Below, one piece after another: positions 1-9,288 of a DNA stretch of 64,000 nucleotides. A program made the position numbers and the translations under genes. The notes beneath the pieces were generated by a model. The model did no database searches. It was not told the origin of the DNA and worked only from the letters and a program-made list of their open reading frames with translations. The stretch's first letter is position 1. Each line of letters opens with the position of its first letter. This DNA comes from Nitrosospira sp. 56-18 (GTDB lineage Bacteria > Pseudomonadota > Gammaproteobacteria > Burkholderiales > Nitrosomonadaceae), in the NCBI GenBank assembly GCA_001899235.1, contig MKVR01000007.1, positions 124,001-188,000 of the forward strand, written 5' to 3'.

Positions 1-455
1 AGCACTGCTGCGGCAAGGGCGGACAACGATGAGATGCGCGATACTGCGGCTACCAACAGCCAGGTTGCCGCTGCCGTCAACCCCATCCATGGGTTAAAAC
101 CCAGCAACACGCCCAGGGCGGTAGCCACACCTTTTCCACCCTGGAAGCGTAAAAATACCGGAAAAAGATGGCCCAGGAATACCGCCAATGCCACTGCGGC
201 AACCACCGTATCGGTGATTCCCCAATTCGGACCGGCATAACGCGCCAGTATGACCGACAACCAGCCTTTGCCGGCATCTCCGAGCAGTGTCACCGCCGCG
301 GCCGCTTTCTTGCCGCTGCGCAGCACATTGGTCGCGCCGGGATTGCCGGAGCCGTAGGTGCGAGGGTCGGGCAGGCCGAAGAACCGGCTTGCCAGCACGC
401 CAAAGGATATGGAACCAAGCAGATAAGCCGTCAGCACGGCAGCGGCTGCGATCAT
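1..455 (-). CDS. plsY: Glycerol-3-phosphate acyltransferase PlsY (partial, 3' end beyond window)
   Basis: Inner-membrane enzyme that moves the acyl group of acyl-phosphate to glycerol-3-phosphate, the first step of phospholipid synthesis with PlsX. The reverse strand reads [15 protein letters not shown] at the start, then the family motifs [16 protein letters not shown] and [15 protein letters not shown], all within hydrophobic helices. The ATG at 453-455 is chosen because it gives the usual short N-terminus before the first membrane segment; the frame stays open further upstream. The gene runs off the left edge after about 151 codons of a protein usually near 200 residues. It is divergent from folB, a common proteobacterial arrangement. 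Confidence 0.93.
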   Translation of the reverse strand, partial: MIAAAAVLTAYLLGSISFGVLASRFFGLPDPRTYGSGNPGATNVLRSGKKAAAAVTLLGDAGKGWLSVILARYAGPNWGITDTVVAAVALAVFLGHLFPVFLRFQGGKGVATALGVLLGFNPWMGLTAAATWLLVAAVSRISSLSALAAAV

Positions 456-759
456 GATACTTGCGCTATGTCCGAAAAAGTCCTATCGCGGTGGCACAAA
501 GCCGGAAACAGACCGATACCGCCGGAATAAATTCGCCCACAGGGCTGGCAATCTTTCAATATGGGTGGGATGTTGCTGGTAAACTTGCGATGGCCGGGAC
601 GGCGGCGCGACTAAAATATCCACTTAGAGAACATGCAGGGGCTGGCATTCCATATTCTATTGCACCTGGAGTGAATAGCATAATGGAAAATTAGCTGCTT
701 GCCAGGCGCCGATACAGCCTGAAGCGCAAAAACCGGTAGAACCCATATAGGCTGATTCA
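456..759. other. Intergenic region between divergent plsY and folB
   Basis: A 304-base divergent gap. I see no convincing ORF, RNA gene or strong -10/-35 pair. It should hold both promoters, but none can be assigned by eye. Confidence 0.5.
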
Positions 760-1158
760 GTGGACATTATCTTTTTGCATGAACTCAAGGTCAAAACCTT
801 GATTGGCATCTATCCGTGGGAACGCGACGCGGAACAAACCATCCAGCTCGATCTGGAAATAGCGCTTCCCCACAGCCATGCCTGCCAGACGGACAAATTC
901 GAAGATGCGCTGGACTACGCGCTTATCGTCCAGCGCATAAACGAAACCCTCTCGCAAAAGCACTTTTCCCTGTTGGAAGCTCTGGCCGAGCATATCGCCC
1001 AGATCATCCTGGTGGAGTTCGGCTCGCCCTGGACCAGGATCAGCGTAGCAAAGCCAGGCGCAATACGCGGGCTAAAAAAACTCGGCGTACGCATCGAGCG
1101 CTGGCGGGATCCGCTTTCAGTCCAGGAAACGATTCCCCCTCCAGCTCCTGTAGCGTAA
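760..1158 (+). CDS. folB: Dihydroneopterin aldolase FolB
   Basis: Cytosolic folate-pathway enzyme that converts 7,8-dihydroneopterin to 6-hydroxymethyl-dihydropterin and glycolaldehyde. The protein opens with a FolB-type stretch (FLHELKVKTLIGIYPWER), continues with the LEALAEHIAQIIL helix and ends with the ISVAKPGAIRG strand, covering the roughly 120-residue single-domain family. The start is a GTG at 760; no better ATG exists upstream in frame. The last 15 residues, rich in Pro and Ala, extend past the normal end. It is divergent from plsY. Confidence 0.93.
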   Translation: MDIIFLHELKVKTLIGIYPWERDAEQTIQLDLEIALPHSHACQTDKFEDALDYALIVQRINETLSQKHFSLLEALAEHIAQIILVEFGSPWTRISVAKPGAIRGLKKLGVRIERWRDPLSVQETIPPPAPVA

Positions 1159-1289
1159 ACCCGAACGCTGGACAGACCAGGCAGAACGGCCGTCCACGTT
1201 CGGCCGCTCGGTGCCCCCATGCGCCTATCCCCGCCACCACGATGGCAGGGATAATGAACGGCATGGACAGCAACGAGCCCGCCGCGCTA

Positions 1290-1874
1290 TCAGTGTATCA
1301 GTGCCGCCTCGATTTCCGTAAATGTCCTGGCAACTTCCAGAGATGGAAGAGTGACCCCCAGTTGCTTCTCTATCTGTGTCAGAGAGAAGATGCCGCAGAC
1401 CACCGGCATTCCTCCTTCATCGCTTTCTATCACCAGGGTGTGCTGCCGGCCGCTATCCTGCAGGCTGGTAATGATATCTCCCACCCGGGCTCGCTGGACC
1501 TCCTCCATGGCGACAGCCTCCAGCCGTTCGAGAGGAGTCATGATATCGGCCACAAGGATCTCATTATGCTTTACCTGGCGCTCCTGGATAAAGCGCAGCG
1601 GTTTCTCGCCGAGGACATCGGTGGCCGTGATGATGCCGCAGAGACTCTCGTCCCCGTCAAGCACCAGCAGCGAGCGCACGCCACGCTTTATCATATCGGC
1701 ATTGGCCACCTCCATCGAGGTCGCGGTATCGGTAACCGCTGCGTGCGTATAGCGCAGGTCGGTCATGACCTCCAGGGCGGGTGACAGCAAGGTTACTGCT
1801 TTGGGCGAGGCCGAGGAAACGATCCGGACGGTGCCGGCAAGCCGCCTCGCGGATAAGATGTGAAAATCGGACAT
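1290..1874 (-). CDS. CBS-domain pair protein
   Basis: A 194-residue soluble protein with two CBS motifs at about residues 30-100 and 105-170; the first contains SLLVLDGDESLCGIITATDVL and the second DIMTPLERLEAV followed by HTLVIESDEGG. CBS pairs bind adenosyl ligands and gate partner proteins, but there is no attached catalytic domain, so its target is unknown. It stands alone between folB and pyrF. The function beyond ligand sensing is inference. Confidence 0.8.
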   Translation of the reverse strand: MSDFHILSARRLAGTVRIVSSASPKAVTLLSPALEVMTDLRYTHAAVTDTATSMEVANADMIKRGVRSLLVLDGDESLCGIITATDVLGEKPLRFIQERQVKHNEILVADIMTPLERLEAVAMEEVQRARVGDIITSLQDSGRQHTLVIESDEGGMPVVCGIFSLTQIEKQLGVTLPSLEVARTFTEIEAALIH

Positions 1875-2074
1875 GGTATGATCCTCCAGCAGAAGTGGAT
1901 GGAATACGCTTGAAATCCCGAATACTTTCTGGCTTTCTGGACTTCTTCGTTTACTTTACGCCCTGCCGACAAAAGGGTCAATGTGAGATCGACGCCATAC
2001 CGCCGTTATATGCGCCCCCCTGGCGGCGGGTGCCCTCAGGGATGGCAGAGGAGAAAAAAATTGAATTCCTCACT

Positions 2075-2103
2075 GGAAAAAGAAGGTTCCAAATCAACCT
2101 TCT
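2075..2103 (-). terminator. Intrinsic terminator of pyrF
   Basis: On the minus strand an 8-bp stem AGAAGGTT/AACCTTCT (2096-2103 with 2081-2088, loop of 7) is followed directly by a T run (complement of 2076-2080). It overlaps the pyrF stop codon and ends the minus-strand block that begins upstream with rpsA. Confidence 0.75.
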
Positions 2104-2809
2104 ACTGCCTATCATCCATGATTTCGTTGTTCAACCGTTGCAAAACCGCTATTGGATCCCTGGCCTGGGTAATGGGCCGGCCAATGACTAGGTAATCCGA
2201 ACCGTTTTCGATTGCTTCCCTCGGAGTTGCCACCCTTTTCTGCTCATTCGCCGCCGTATCGGCAGGCCGAATTCCCGGAGTAACCAGACAAAAAGCATCG
2301 CTGATCCTGTTCCGCAACTGCCGGGCTTCAAGGGCGGAACATACCACCCCATCCAGGCCGCAGTCATGCGCCAGCAGAGCAAGGCGCTGAACCGTTTCCC
2401 CCGGGTTTCCATTCAAGCCGATTTCGTCCAGATCTTCCTGGCCGAGGCTGGTAAGAAGGGTAACGGCTATGAGCCGGGTTTCGCCGGGGGGTATGGCATC
2501 CCGGGCCGCCAAAAGCATTTTTCTTCCTCCCAGTGCGTGGACATTCAGCATCCATACGCCCAGCTTCGCCGCCGCCCTGCAGGCGCTCGCAACCGTGTTG
2601 GGGATATCGTGAAATTTCAGGTCGAGGAAGACATCGAACCCCTGGCGCATGATGCTTTCCACCAATTGCGGCCCGGCGGCGGTGAAAAGCTCTTTCCCTA
2701 TCTTGACTCTGCATAGAGCGGGATGGAGGCGATCCACCAAGGCGAGCGCCTGTTCCGCTTCGGCAAAATCCAGGGCGACGATGACGCGGGGATTACGGGG
2801 ATTACTCAT
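2102..2809 (-). CDS. pyrF: Orotidine 5'-phosphate decarboxylase
   Basis: Last step of de novo UMP synthesis: decarboxylation of OMP. The protein begins [20 protein letters not shown] and carries the catalytic [10 protein letters not shown] motif (Lys and Asp residues of the active site), then [21 protein letters not shown] and the phosphate-binding YLVIGRPIT near the C-terminus. The ATG at 2809 is selected over an in-frame ATG 63 bases upstream because family members start just before the VALD strand. It gives 235 residues, a normal length. It follows lapA at 86 bases and ends in a terminator. Confidence 0.95.
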   Translation of the reverse strand: MSNPRNPRVIVALDFAEAEQALALVDRLHPALCRVKIGKELFTAAGPQLVESIMRQGFDVFLDLKFHDIPNTVASACRAAAKLGVWMLNVHALGGRKMLLAARDAIPPGETRLIAVTLLTSLGQEDLDEIGLNGNPGETVQRLALLAHDCGLDGVVCSALEARQLRNRISDAFCLVTPGIRPADTAANEQKRVATPREAIENGSDYLVIGRPITQARDPIAVLQRLNNEIMDDRQ

Positions 2810-2894
2810 GCAATGGAGAAATTGGAACAGTCTGTCCCAATCGGGAAGAGGAGGCTGACGCGGCAGAGCCACTCCTCGCCCTGGCAGGCAAAGG

Positions 2895-3152
2895 TCATCC
2901 CCGTTCTTCCGAAGCCAGGAATTTCTTTTTGTAGGAAGAGCTCTCCCGCCTCAGCTTGAATATTTTTCCCAGGCAGGAAAGCACTCCGATGACCGCACCT
3001 AGCGTAAAAAACAACAACAGCACCAGGACGAGAGGCGCATTCCATTCATAGCCAAAATAATAGTGCAGCGTCACCTGGTCGGTATTCCGCATGGCAAAGC
3101 CGAGCAGCAGAAGGAAGAGTCCAATGCGCAGAAACCAGGCGAGATAACGCAT
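2895..3152 (-). CDS. lapA: LapA-domain inner-membrane protein
   Basis: 85 residues with two membrane helices (about 5-22 and 40-60), the [13 protein letters not shown] periplasmic strand between them and a basic cytosolic tail. This matches LapA/YciS (DUF1049), which with LapB controls LpxC turnover and so lipopolysaccharide synthesis. It lies between ihfB and pyrF. The usual partner lapB (yciM), often placed between lapA and pyrF, is not here. Confidence 0.85.
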   Translation of the reverse strand: MRYLAWFLRIGLFLLLLGFAMRNTDQVTLHYYFGYEWNAPLVLVLLLFFTLGAVIGVLSCLGKIFKLRRESSSYKKKFLASEERG

Positions 3153-3294
3153 GAATCATACTCCCCCGACGATCGATTCAACGGGATGTGCACCGCTTTT
3201 TCGACCAATAGAATAACTATTGGCCTTCAAAATCGTCAAAATCCACCCTCACCCAGCCATATTTTCGCTTCGATTCTTCAAGTCCGACAGGCTG

Positions 3295-3579
3295 CTAGCT
3301 TTTCTGGTCGACCCGTTCCCGCATTTCCTTGCCCGCCTTGAAATGGGGAACATACTTCTCGGGAACACGTACTTTTTCCCCCGATTTTGGATTACGGCCG
3401 ACGCGCGGCGGACGGTAGTTCAGGTCAAAGCTGCCAAATCCGCGAATCTCGATACGTTGACCCTGCGCTAAACTTTTGGCCATGGCATCAAGTATTACCT
3501 TGACGGCAAGTTCCGCATCCTTCGCCACCAATTGAGGATAACGCGCTGCGAGCCTTGCAATCAGTTCGGATTTTGTCAT
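3295..3579 (-). CDS. ihfB: Integration host factor beta subunit
   Basis: DNA-bending protein that pairs with IhfA. The 94-residue protein starts [15 protein letters not shown] and contains [31 protein letters not shown], with the intercalating Pro arm and the GRNP sequence typical of HU/IHF proteins. The start at 3579 was taken from the family start; an upstream in-frame ATG would overlap rpsA. It follows rpsA by ten bases, the conserved proteobacterial order. Confidence 0.95.
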   Translation of the reverse strand: MTKSELIARLAARYPQLVAKDAELAVKVILDAMAKSLAQGQRIEIRGFGSFDLNYRPPRVGRNPKSGEKVRVPEKYVPHFKAGKEMRERVDQKS

Positions 3580-3589
3580 TGCTGTCCCT

Positions 3590-5302
3590 TTACTCTGTAT
3601 TCTTGACATCCATCTTGGCTTTGAGCAGGGCGCCAAGGCTGGTTGTCCCGGCATTCGCGGAACTGTCTGCGGCCGCCTTTTGTATGGCGTCGGACTCTTC
3701 CAGCATGTCTTTCGCCTTGATGGAGAGATTGATCCCCCGGTTCTTGCGGTCGATGTTGATCACCATCGCTTCAACCGCGTCACCCTCCTTCAGATGGGAC
3801 CGAATATCCTCCACCCGGTCGCGCGAGACCTCGGAAGCACGCAAGTAACCTTCGACATCGTTCTCCAGTGCAATCACCGCGCCCTTGGCATCGATCGATT
3901 TTACTGTCCCTTTCACGATGCTGTTCTTGTCATGCAAGGAAACGAAGCTGTTGAACGGGTCTCCCTCCAGTTGCTTGATTCCCAGTGAAATCCTCTCCCG
4001 CTCGACATCTATCGACAGCACCACGGCCTCGACTTCGTCGCCCTTCTTGTAATTCCGCACCGCCTCCTCGCCCGGCTGGTTCCAGGAAAGATCGGACAAG
4101 TGCACCAATCCATCGATGCCACCCTGCAACCCGATGAAGACGCCAAAGTCGGTGATGGATTTGATCTGTCCGCGCACCTTGTCGCCTTTCTGATGATTCA
4201 TCGCGAAGTCTTCCCAGGGGTTGACCTTGCATTGCTTCATGCCCAGGGAAATGCGCCGGCGTTCCTCGTCGATCTCCAGGATCATCACTTCCACTTCATC
4301 GCCCAGTTGCACCACTTTCGAGGGATAGACATTCTTGTTGGTCCAATCCATCTCGGATACGTGCACCAATCCTTCTATTCCCTGTTCGATTTCCACGAAT
4401 GCACCGTAATCGGTGAGGTTGCTGACCTTGCCGAACAGGCGGGTATGCGGCGGGTAGCGCCGCGAGAGCCCCACCCACGGATCTTCGCTCAACTGCTTCA
4501 TGCCCAGCGAAACCCGGTTTTTTTCCTGGTCGAATTTCAGTACCTTGGCGGTCACTTCATCGCCGACACTGATGACCTCGGATGGATGCTTGACACGGCG
4601 CCACGCGAGATCGGTAATATGCAGCAGGCCATCTATGCCGCCCAGGTCCACGAACGCGCCGTAATCCGTTATGTTCTTGACGATGCCCTTCACCACCGCG
4701 CCTTCGGTGAGGTTTGCAAGCAGCGACTGGCGGTCCGCTCCCTGGCTTTCTTCAAGCACCGCTCGCCGCGATACCACGACGTTGTTGCGTTTGCGGTCGA
4801 GTTTGATGACTTTGAATTCCATCTCCTTGTTTTCATAAGGCGTCGTATCTTTAACCGGGCGAATGTCCACCAGGGAGCCGGGCAGGAAAGCGCGAATACC
4901 GTTGATCATTGCGGTCAGTCCACCCTTGACCTTGCCGCTTACCAGGCCTTTCACGATCGCGCCGCTTTCCATGGCTGCCTCGAGGTCATGCCAGGCTGTG
5001 AGGCGTTTGGCCTTGTCGCGCGACAGGCGGGTTTCGCCATAACCATCCTCCAGCGCTTCGATGGCCACGCTTACGAAGTCGCCCGGCTTGACTTCTATTT
5101 CGCCCCGGTCGTTTTTGAATTCCTCTACGGGGATGAAACTTTCCGATTTGAGGCCGGCATTGACGACGACAATGTTGTAGTCGACACGGACGACCTCGGC
5201 CGTGATGACTTCGCCGATTCGCATTTCCTGGCGGGAAAGGCTTTCCTCGAATAACGCTGCAAAACTTTCGGAAAAATCTGTGGCGGGGGATGCAATGCTC
5301 AT
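3590..5302 (-). CDS. rpsA: 30S ribosomal protein S1
   Basis: mRNA-binding ribosomal protein needed for initiation on structured or weak-SD messages. The 570-residue product has six S1 repeats (for example [41 protein letters not shown] and [21 protein letters not shown]), with the first two being the diverged ribosome-docking repeats. The start [10 protein letters not shown] at 5302 fits the family; an in-frame ATG at 5329 is an alternative. Neither has a strong SD, as is usual for rpsA. It sits between cmk and ihfB. Confidence 0.96.
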   Translation of the reverse strand: MSIASPATDFSESFAALFEESLSRQEMRIGEVITAEVVRVDYNIVVVNAGLKSESFIPVEEFKNDRGEIEVKPGDFVSVAIEALEDGYGETRLSRDKAKRLTAWHDLEAAMESGAIVKGLVSGKVKGGLTAMINGIRAFLPGSLVDIRPVKDTTPYENKEMEFKVIKLDRKRNNVVVSRRAVLEESQGADRQSLLANLTEGAVVKGIVKNITDYGAFVDLGGIDGLLHITDLAWRRVKHPSEVISVGDEVTAKVLKFDQEKNRVSLGMKQLSEDPWVGLSRRYPPHTRLFGKVSNLTDYGAFVEIEQGIEGLVHVSEMDWTNKNVYPSKVVQLGDEVEVMILEIDEERRRISLGMKQCKVNPWEDFAMNHQKGDKVRGQIKSITDFGVFIGLQGGIDGLVHLSDLSWNQPGEEAVRNYKKGDEVEAVVLSIDVERERISLGIKQLEGDPFNSFVSLHDKNSIVKGTVKSIDAKGAVIALENDVEGYLRASEVSRDRVEDIRSHLKEGDAVEAMVINIDRKNRGINLSIKAKDMLEESDAIQKAAADSSANAGTTSLGALLKAKMDVKNTE

Positions 5303-5624
5303 TGTAAAAACCTGATTTTGTAACTCCATCGCGAAAAGCAGGATGGAGCGAGTAAGTTGATAACAACCGCTGCATTTTCCTCCTGGTGAGAAAGAAGGAA
5401 AAAGCGGCGGCACGAATAAATCAATTTCCTGGAAAAACCAGGATTGCCGCTATTAATAAATACCTAAGAACCCAAGCTTGGGCCGTTCTGGCTCGCGCCT
5501 CCAGCACGAACTGTCCCGGCAATCGCCGAACTGATGATTGCCGGCGCCCCGAATACCAGCTTTCCATTCGGAAACGAGATCGCCCGTCATTCCCGGAGTT
5601 GCAAGAGTTGGGGAGTTTCCGAAA
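5303..5624 (-). promoter_or_regulatory. rpsA leader with hairpins and an out-of-frame SD-ATG
   Basis: The 322-base gap between cmk and rpsA. On the minus strand it contains a 9-bp perfect stem (5516-5524 with 5536-5544), a smaller CCTGG/CCAGG hairpin near 5430-5443, and an AGGAGGAAA sequence just before an ATG at 5375 that is not in the rpsA frame. E. coli rpsA is autoregulated through a structured leader without a good SD; a similar role here is inference. Confidence 0.45.
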
Positions 5625-6323
5625 TTACGATGGCTTTGGGGCGCTCTTTGCACAGGCTTCCGCATACAGCTTCAATACGCTGTCGACCGCTTGCTGGATG
5701 TCGAGCGAAGTCGTATCGAGCAGATTTGCACCTGCGGCCAGTTGCAACGGCGCCACGCTGCGATTGGTATCGCGCGCATCACGGTCCCGTATATCCTGCA
5801 AAAGGGTGGCAATGTTAGCATTGATTCCCTTGCCCATCAACTGTTTATAGCGCCTCTGCGCGCGTACTTCCGGGCTTGCGGTAAGAAATACTTTGAGCAT
5901 CGCTTCAGGAAACACCATGGAGCCCATGTCGCGCCCATCCGCCACCAGCCCCGGACGCTTGCGAAATGCGCGCTGGCGGTCCAATAGGGCGCCTCTCACC
6001 CGCGGATAGGCAGCAACCCGCGATGCGCCATTGCTGCATGCTTCAGCCCGGATGTCATCCGCTACGTTTCGGTCTCCGAGGCGTATCTCCCCATCGGCAA
6101 AGGACACATCCAGATCTGCGGCAATCCCGCTCAATGCTTTTTCATCGTCCAGATCCACTTCCGACCGCATCGCGGCCAGCGCCACGAGGCGATAGAGCGA
6201 ACCGCTATCGAGATAGTGGAACCCGAGCTTTTTTGCCACGAGCAACGCGACCGTGCCTTTGCCGGAAGCCGAAGGGCCATCGATCGCGATAACTGGAATA
6301 CTGTTTTCTGCTTCTTCCGCCAT
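5625..6323 (-). CDS. cmk: Cytidylate kinase
   Basis: Phosphorylates CMP and dCMP with ATP. Begins [24 protein letters not shown], where the [10 protein letters not shown]-loop is at about residues 16-24; then [12 protein letters not shown] (substrate binding), [11 protein letters not shown] and the LID-region RRYKQL. The 232-residue length is normal. The in-frame ATG at 6407 lies inside the family C palindrome and would add 28 unlikely residues. Its position between aroA and rpsA is the conserved proteobacterial order. Confidence 0.95.
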   Translation of the reverse strand: MAEEAENSIPVIAIDGPSASGKGTVALLVAKKLGFHYLDSGSLYRLVALAAMRSEVDLDDEKALSGIAADLDVSFADGEIRLGDRNVADDIRAEACSNGASRVAAYPRVRGALLDRQRAFRKRPGLVADGRDMGSMVFPEAMLKVFLTASPEVRAQRRYKQLMGKGINANIATLLQDIRDRDARDTNRSVAPLQLAAGANLLDTTSLDIQQAVDSVLKLYAEACAKSAPKPS

Positions 6324-6361
6324 TGATGATGCCTCGATGAATTTCCTGGTGGGGATTATGT

Positions 6362-6422
6362 TCCAGGGCCTGTTAACACTTGTTTCGCGCCCGCTGCTGC
6401 GAGACAAGTGTTAACAGGCCCT
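6362..6422. repeat. Family C palindromic repeat at the aroA/cmk junction
   Basis: Perfect inverted repeat: a 21-bp arm at 6362-6382 (CCAGGGCCTGTTAACACTTG...) is mirrored at 6402-6422 around a 19-base centre. The aroA stop codon TAA lies inside the right arm, so the last aroA codons are read from the repeat. Half copies occur at 13528-13557 and 25696-25725. It is not followed by a T run, so it is more like a mobile palindrome than a plain terminator. Confidence 0.75.
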
Positions 6423-7730
6423 GGTAATTGCAGCGAATTTTTCAAAATATCCGGGAAAGGTCTTGGAAACACATCCTGGATCGTCGATGCGAACAGGCGC
6501 ACCGAAGGACGCCAGCGAGAAGCACATCGCCATCCGGTGGTCGTCATAAGTCCCGATGGAAGCATGAGGTATGAATTGTCCCATGGGCGGCGGCTGAATG
6601 GTCAATGAATCCCGGCCTTCTTCCACCTTCGCACCCAGCTTGCGCAGTTCATGGGCAACAGCGGCCAGGCGGTCGGTTTCCTTGACCCGCCAACTGGCTA
6701 TATTCCTGAGTTTTGTGGTTCCATTGGCGAACAGCGCCACCACGGCCAATGTCATGGCTGCATCGGGAATAGCGTTGCAGTCGAGATCGATAGCACGAAG
6801 GCGGCCGGATTCCGGCCCGCGCACCTCGATCCAGTCGCCACCCTTGTCGATTTGCGCACCCATCTGCTCCAGCGCATCCGCAAAGCGAACATCCCCCTGC
6901 AGACTCCCCTGCCCTACCCCCTCCACCCTCACCGGGCCTGTAGCGATGGCGCCCGCGGCAAGAAAATAGGAAGCCGAGGATGCGTCACCCTCCACCCGCA
7001 TCTCGCCCGGACTGCGATAGCGTTGCCCCGAAGACAGGGTAAACCGGCGCCATTCCTCGCGCTCGATGGCAACGCCGAATCGGGCCATCAGGGCAAGCGT
7101 AATTTCGATATAAGGCCGGGAAATCAGCTCTCCCACCACACTTATCGTCAACGGGTTCCTCCCGGAGAACGAGCACAAGGGCAGCGCCATCAGCAGTCCT
7201 GTCAAAAACTGGCTGGATACATCTCCCCTGACCGTCACCCCGGTCGCGCGAATGTCGGCCGGCATGATTCGCAGCGGAGGAAAACCCTCCACTCCGCCAT
7301 ATGTTATATCCGCTCCCAACTGGCGTAACGCGTCCACTAGGTCGCCGATAGGCCTCTCATGCATTCGCGGCGAGCCCGAAAGACGATAGCGTCCCCCTGT
7401 CAGCGACAGAACGGCAGTCAGGGGGCGGAACACGGTTCCCGCGTTGCCCAGGAATAAATCGGCTTCCTCAACCGGGAAACGGAGCGGCGAGTGTCCTCCG
7501 ATACCCTGGATTCGATAATCGTTTCCGCCTACCCTGCTGATCGAAACACCGAGAACCTCGAGTGCATCCAGCATCCGGGCGGTATCATCCGAGTCGAGCA
7601 CATCGCGTATCAGCGTGGTCCCTTCCGCGAGCGCGGCAAGCAGCAGCACCCGGTTGGAAATGCTTTTCGAGCCGGGCAGCCGTACCACCCCTTCGGCGAA
7701 CCTCGCCGCGGGCAAATCAAGAAAACTCAT
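6411..7730 (-). CDS. aroA: 3-phosphoshikimate 1-carboxyvinyltransferase (EPSP synthase)
   Basis: Shikimate-pathway enzyme joining shikimate-3-phosphate and PEP. The protein carries [17 protein letters not shown] near the N-terminus, [15 protein letters not shown], the [22 protein letters not shown] motif, [16 protein letters not shown] and, near the C-terminus, [20 protein letters not shown] and [14 protein letters not shown]. 439 residues from ATG 7730 is a normal length; an ATG four codons upstream is possible. The final residues and stop fall in the family C palindrome. Upstream lies a family A repeat instead of the tyrA/hisC genes often found there. Confidence 0.96.
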   Translation of the reverse strand: MSFLDLPAARFAEGVVRLPGSKSISNRVLLLAALAEGTTLIRDVLDSDDTARMLDALEVLGVSISRVGGNDYRIQGIGGHSPLRFPVEEADLFLGNAGTVFRPLTAVLSLTGGRYRLSGSPRMHERPIGDLVDALRQLGADITYGGVEGFPPLRIMPADIRATGVTVRGDVSSQFLTGLLMALPLCSFSGRNPLTISVVGELISRPYIEITLALMARFGVAIEREEWRRFTLSSGQRYRSPGEMRVEGDASSASYFLAAGAIATGPVRVEGVGQGSLQGDVRFADALEQMGAQIDKGGDWIEVRGPESGRLRAIDLDCNAIPDAAMTLAVVALFANGTTKLRNIASWRVKETDRLAAVAHELRKLGAKVEEGRDSLTIQPPPMGQFIPHASIGTYDDHRMAMCFSLASFGAPVRIDDPGCVSKTFPGYFEKFAAITRAC

Positions 7731-8288
7731 CACGCATTGCATCGGAAAAACTGGAACGCCGCCGTAATTATTGGCCGGGAGGCTTAGAAATGAGTCAAAT
7801 CCGGTATTATAATCGACTCCGCATGGTTTCCCTATTTCCCTGCAGCCGCGTTCCAGGCCGGCAAACAAACCGCTGCCGTCAAACACGCATCGCGCCATCC
7901 AGTGCGGTCTGGGCACGGCCTGAACATTCGCTTTGGGACTCTGTCGGAGTGTAGAATCTCGCGCTCATGCCCGGCTGCACCACGGTTATCATTAAACCTA
8001 AATCCGGCAGATTGGATGGAGTGTGCGGTTCTTGGAGTGCAGGGCAAGACGCTGCAACGAGGAATGACTATTCCATTCCAAGGAGTTGCAACACAGCCAT
8101 GTGGTGCAAAAATCGCGTAATCCGCCTTGTAGCGAACTCACCCTATAGGTGAACGTTAAAGTACTGCGGAAGTCCCTGTGGATCATGGCTCTAAACTGGA
8201 AATGCGCAGTCAACTGCCGGATTTAGGTTAAAGCCTCTACCATAAAAATCAAATTCGCGAATAAACCAGACACAAAGGAAGCTGCGGC
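7731..8288. other. Intergenic region aroA-cysK holding a family A element
   Basis: A 558-base divergent gap. Its right half is the family A repeat (7992-8231). In the left half I see a TATAAT hexamer near 7806 but no well-spaced -35 and no plausible gene. Confidence 0.5.
7992..8231. repeat. Family A MITE-like element, copy A1 (complete)
   Basis: 240-bp element with terminal inverted repeats of about 18 bp: left TTAAACCTAAATCCGGCAG (7992-8010) and right end complementing it (8214-8231), one base indel apart. Internal sequence shared with copies at 14230-14420 and 25753-26012 includes an ATTCCATTCC block and a GTTGCAACACAG block. No ORF of note is inside. TTAA stands at both ends, either as part of the TIR or as a target duplication. 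Confidence 0.8.
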
Positions 8289-9260
8289 ATGCCGCGATGG
8301 TTCAAGGATAACTCGCAGTCGATCGGAAATACGCCACTGGTCCGGCTGAATCGCGTGACCGATGGCGCCCCCGCGGTTGTGCTGGCCAAAATCGAGGGAC
8401 GCAATCCCGCCTATTCGGTCAAGTGCCGCATAGGGGCATCGATGGTCGATGACGCCGGGCAACGCGGGCTCCTTGGCGATGGAAAAGAACTGGTGGAACC
8501 TACGAGCGGCAATACCGGTATTGCCCTGGCCTCTGTTGCTGCGGCGCGTGGCATCCCGCTGACCTTGACCATGCCCGAAGGCATGAGCATGGAACGCCGC
8601 AAGCTGCTTTCCGCTTATGGCGCAAAACTGGTTTTGACTGAAAGCGCAAGAGGCATGGGGGGGGCAGTGGCGAAAGCCGAGGAAATCGTCGCTTCCAATC
8701 CCGGCCGTTACGTCCTGCTCCAGCAGTTTACCAATCCGGCCAATCCGGCCATCCACGAGCGAAGCACCGGGCCCGAGATCTGGAACGATACCGATGGGTC
8801 GATCGATATTTTTATTGCCGGCGTGGGTACGGGAGGAACCATGACGGGAGTATCGCGGTATATCAAGCACACCAGGAAAAAAGCGATCTGGTCGGTCGCT
8901 GTCGAGCCATCGGCGAGCCCGGTGCTGACGCAACACCGCGCTGGCGAAACCCTGAAGCCGGCTCCCCACAAGATTCCGGGAATAGGCGCGGGCTTCCTGC
9001 CTGCAAATCTGGATCTCGCGCTCGTCGATGATATCCAGCAGGTCAGCAACGAGGAAGCGGTGCAATATGCGCGCCGCCTCGCGCGGGAAGAAGGCATCAT
9101 CTCGGGAATCTCCTGCGGAGCGGCGGTCGCCGTTGCGGCAAGATATGCCAGGCATCCGGACAATGCGGGCAAAACGATTGTCGTCATCCTGCCGGACTCC
9201 GGAGAACGATATCTAAGCTCTATCCTTTTTGAGGATCAGCTCGCAGGAAACGTTCCATAG
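8289..9260 (+). CDS. cysK: Cysteine synthase A (O-acetylserine sulfhydrylase)
   Basis: PLP enzyme that makes cysteine from O-acetylserine and sulfide. The PLP lysine is K45 in AYSVKCRIG, the substrate loop is PTSGNTG (71-77), and GVGTGGT (phosphate loop) and SGISCGAA follow. 323 residues is the normal length. The IERRKLL-like [18 protein letters not shown] stretch resembles CysK rather than CysM. It is followed after 28 bases by cysE, so the two consecutive enzymes of cysteine synthesis are probably co-transcribed and may form the cysteine synthase complex. Confidence 0.95.
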   Translation: MPRWFKDNSQSIGNTPLVRLNRVTDGAPAVVLAKIEGRNPAYSVKCRIGASMVDDAGQRGLLGDGKELVEPTSGNTGIALASVAAARGIPLTLTMPEGMSMERRKLLSAYGAKLVLTESARGMGGAVAKAEEIVASNPGRYVLLQQFTNPANPAIHERSTGPEIWNDTDGSIDIFIAGVGTGGTMTGVSRYIKHTRKKAIWSVAVEPSASPVLTQHRAGETLKPAPHKIPGIGAGFLPANLDLALVDDIQQVSNEEAVQYARRLAREEGIISGISCGAAVAVAARYARHPDNAGKTIVVILPDSGERYLSSILFEDQLAGNVP

Positions 9261-9288
9261 CATGACCCGTAGACGGCAAAGGAGCGAT

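Noticed and set aside
816-1784. 322-codon plus-strand frame across folB and the CBS gene
   Set aside because: Overlaps two clear genes in another frame or strand; no family.
4100-5254. 384-codon plus-strand frame
   Set aside because: It lies wholly antisense to rpsA and its composition (His/Asp/Phe-rich) is that of a shadow frame.
7933-7957. TTGGGA ... TAGAAT as cysK promoter
   Set aside because: Spacer is only 13 bases.
8223-9155. 310-codon minus-strand frame
   Set aside because: Antisense to cysK, without any recognised motif.
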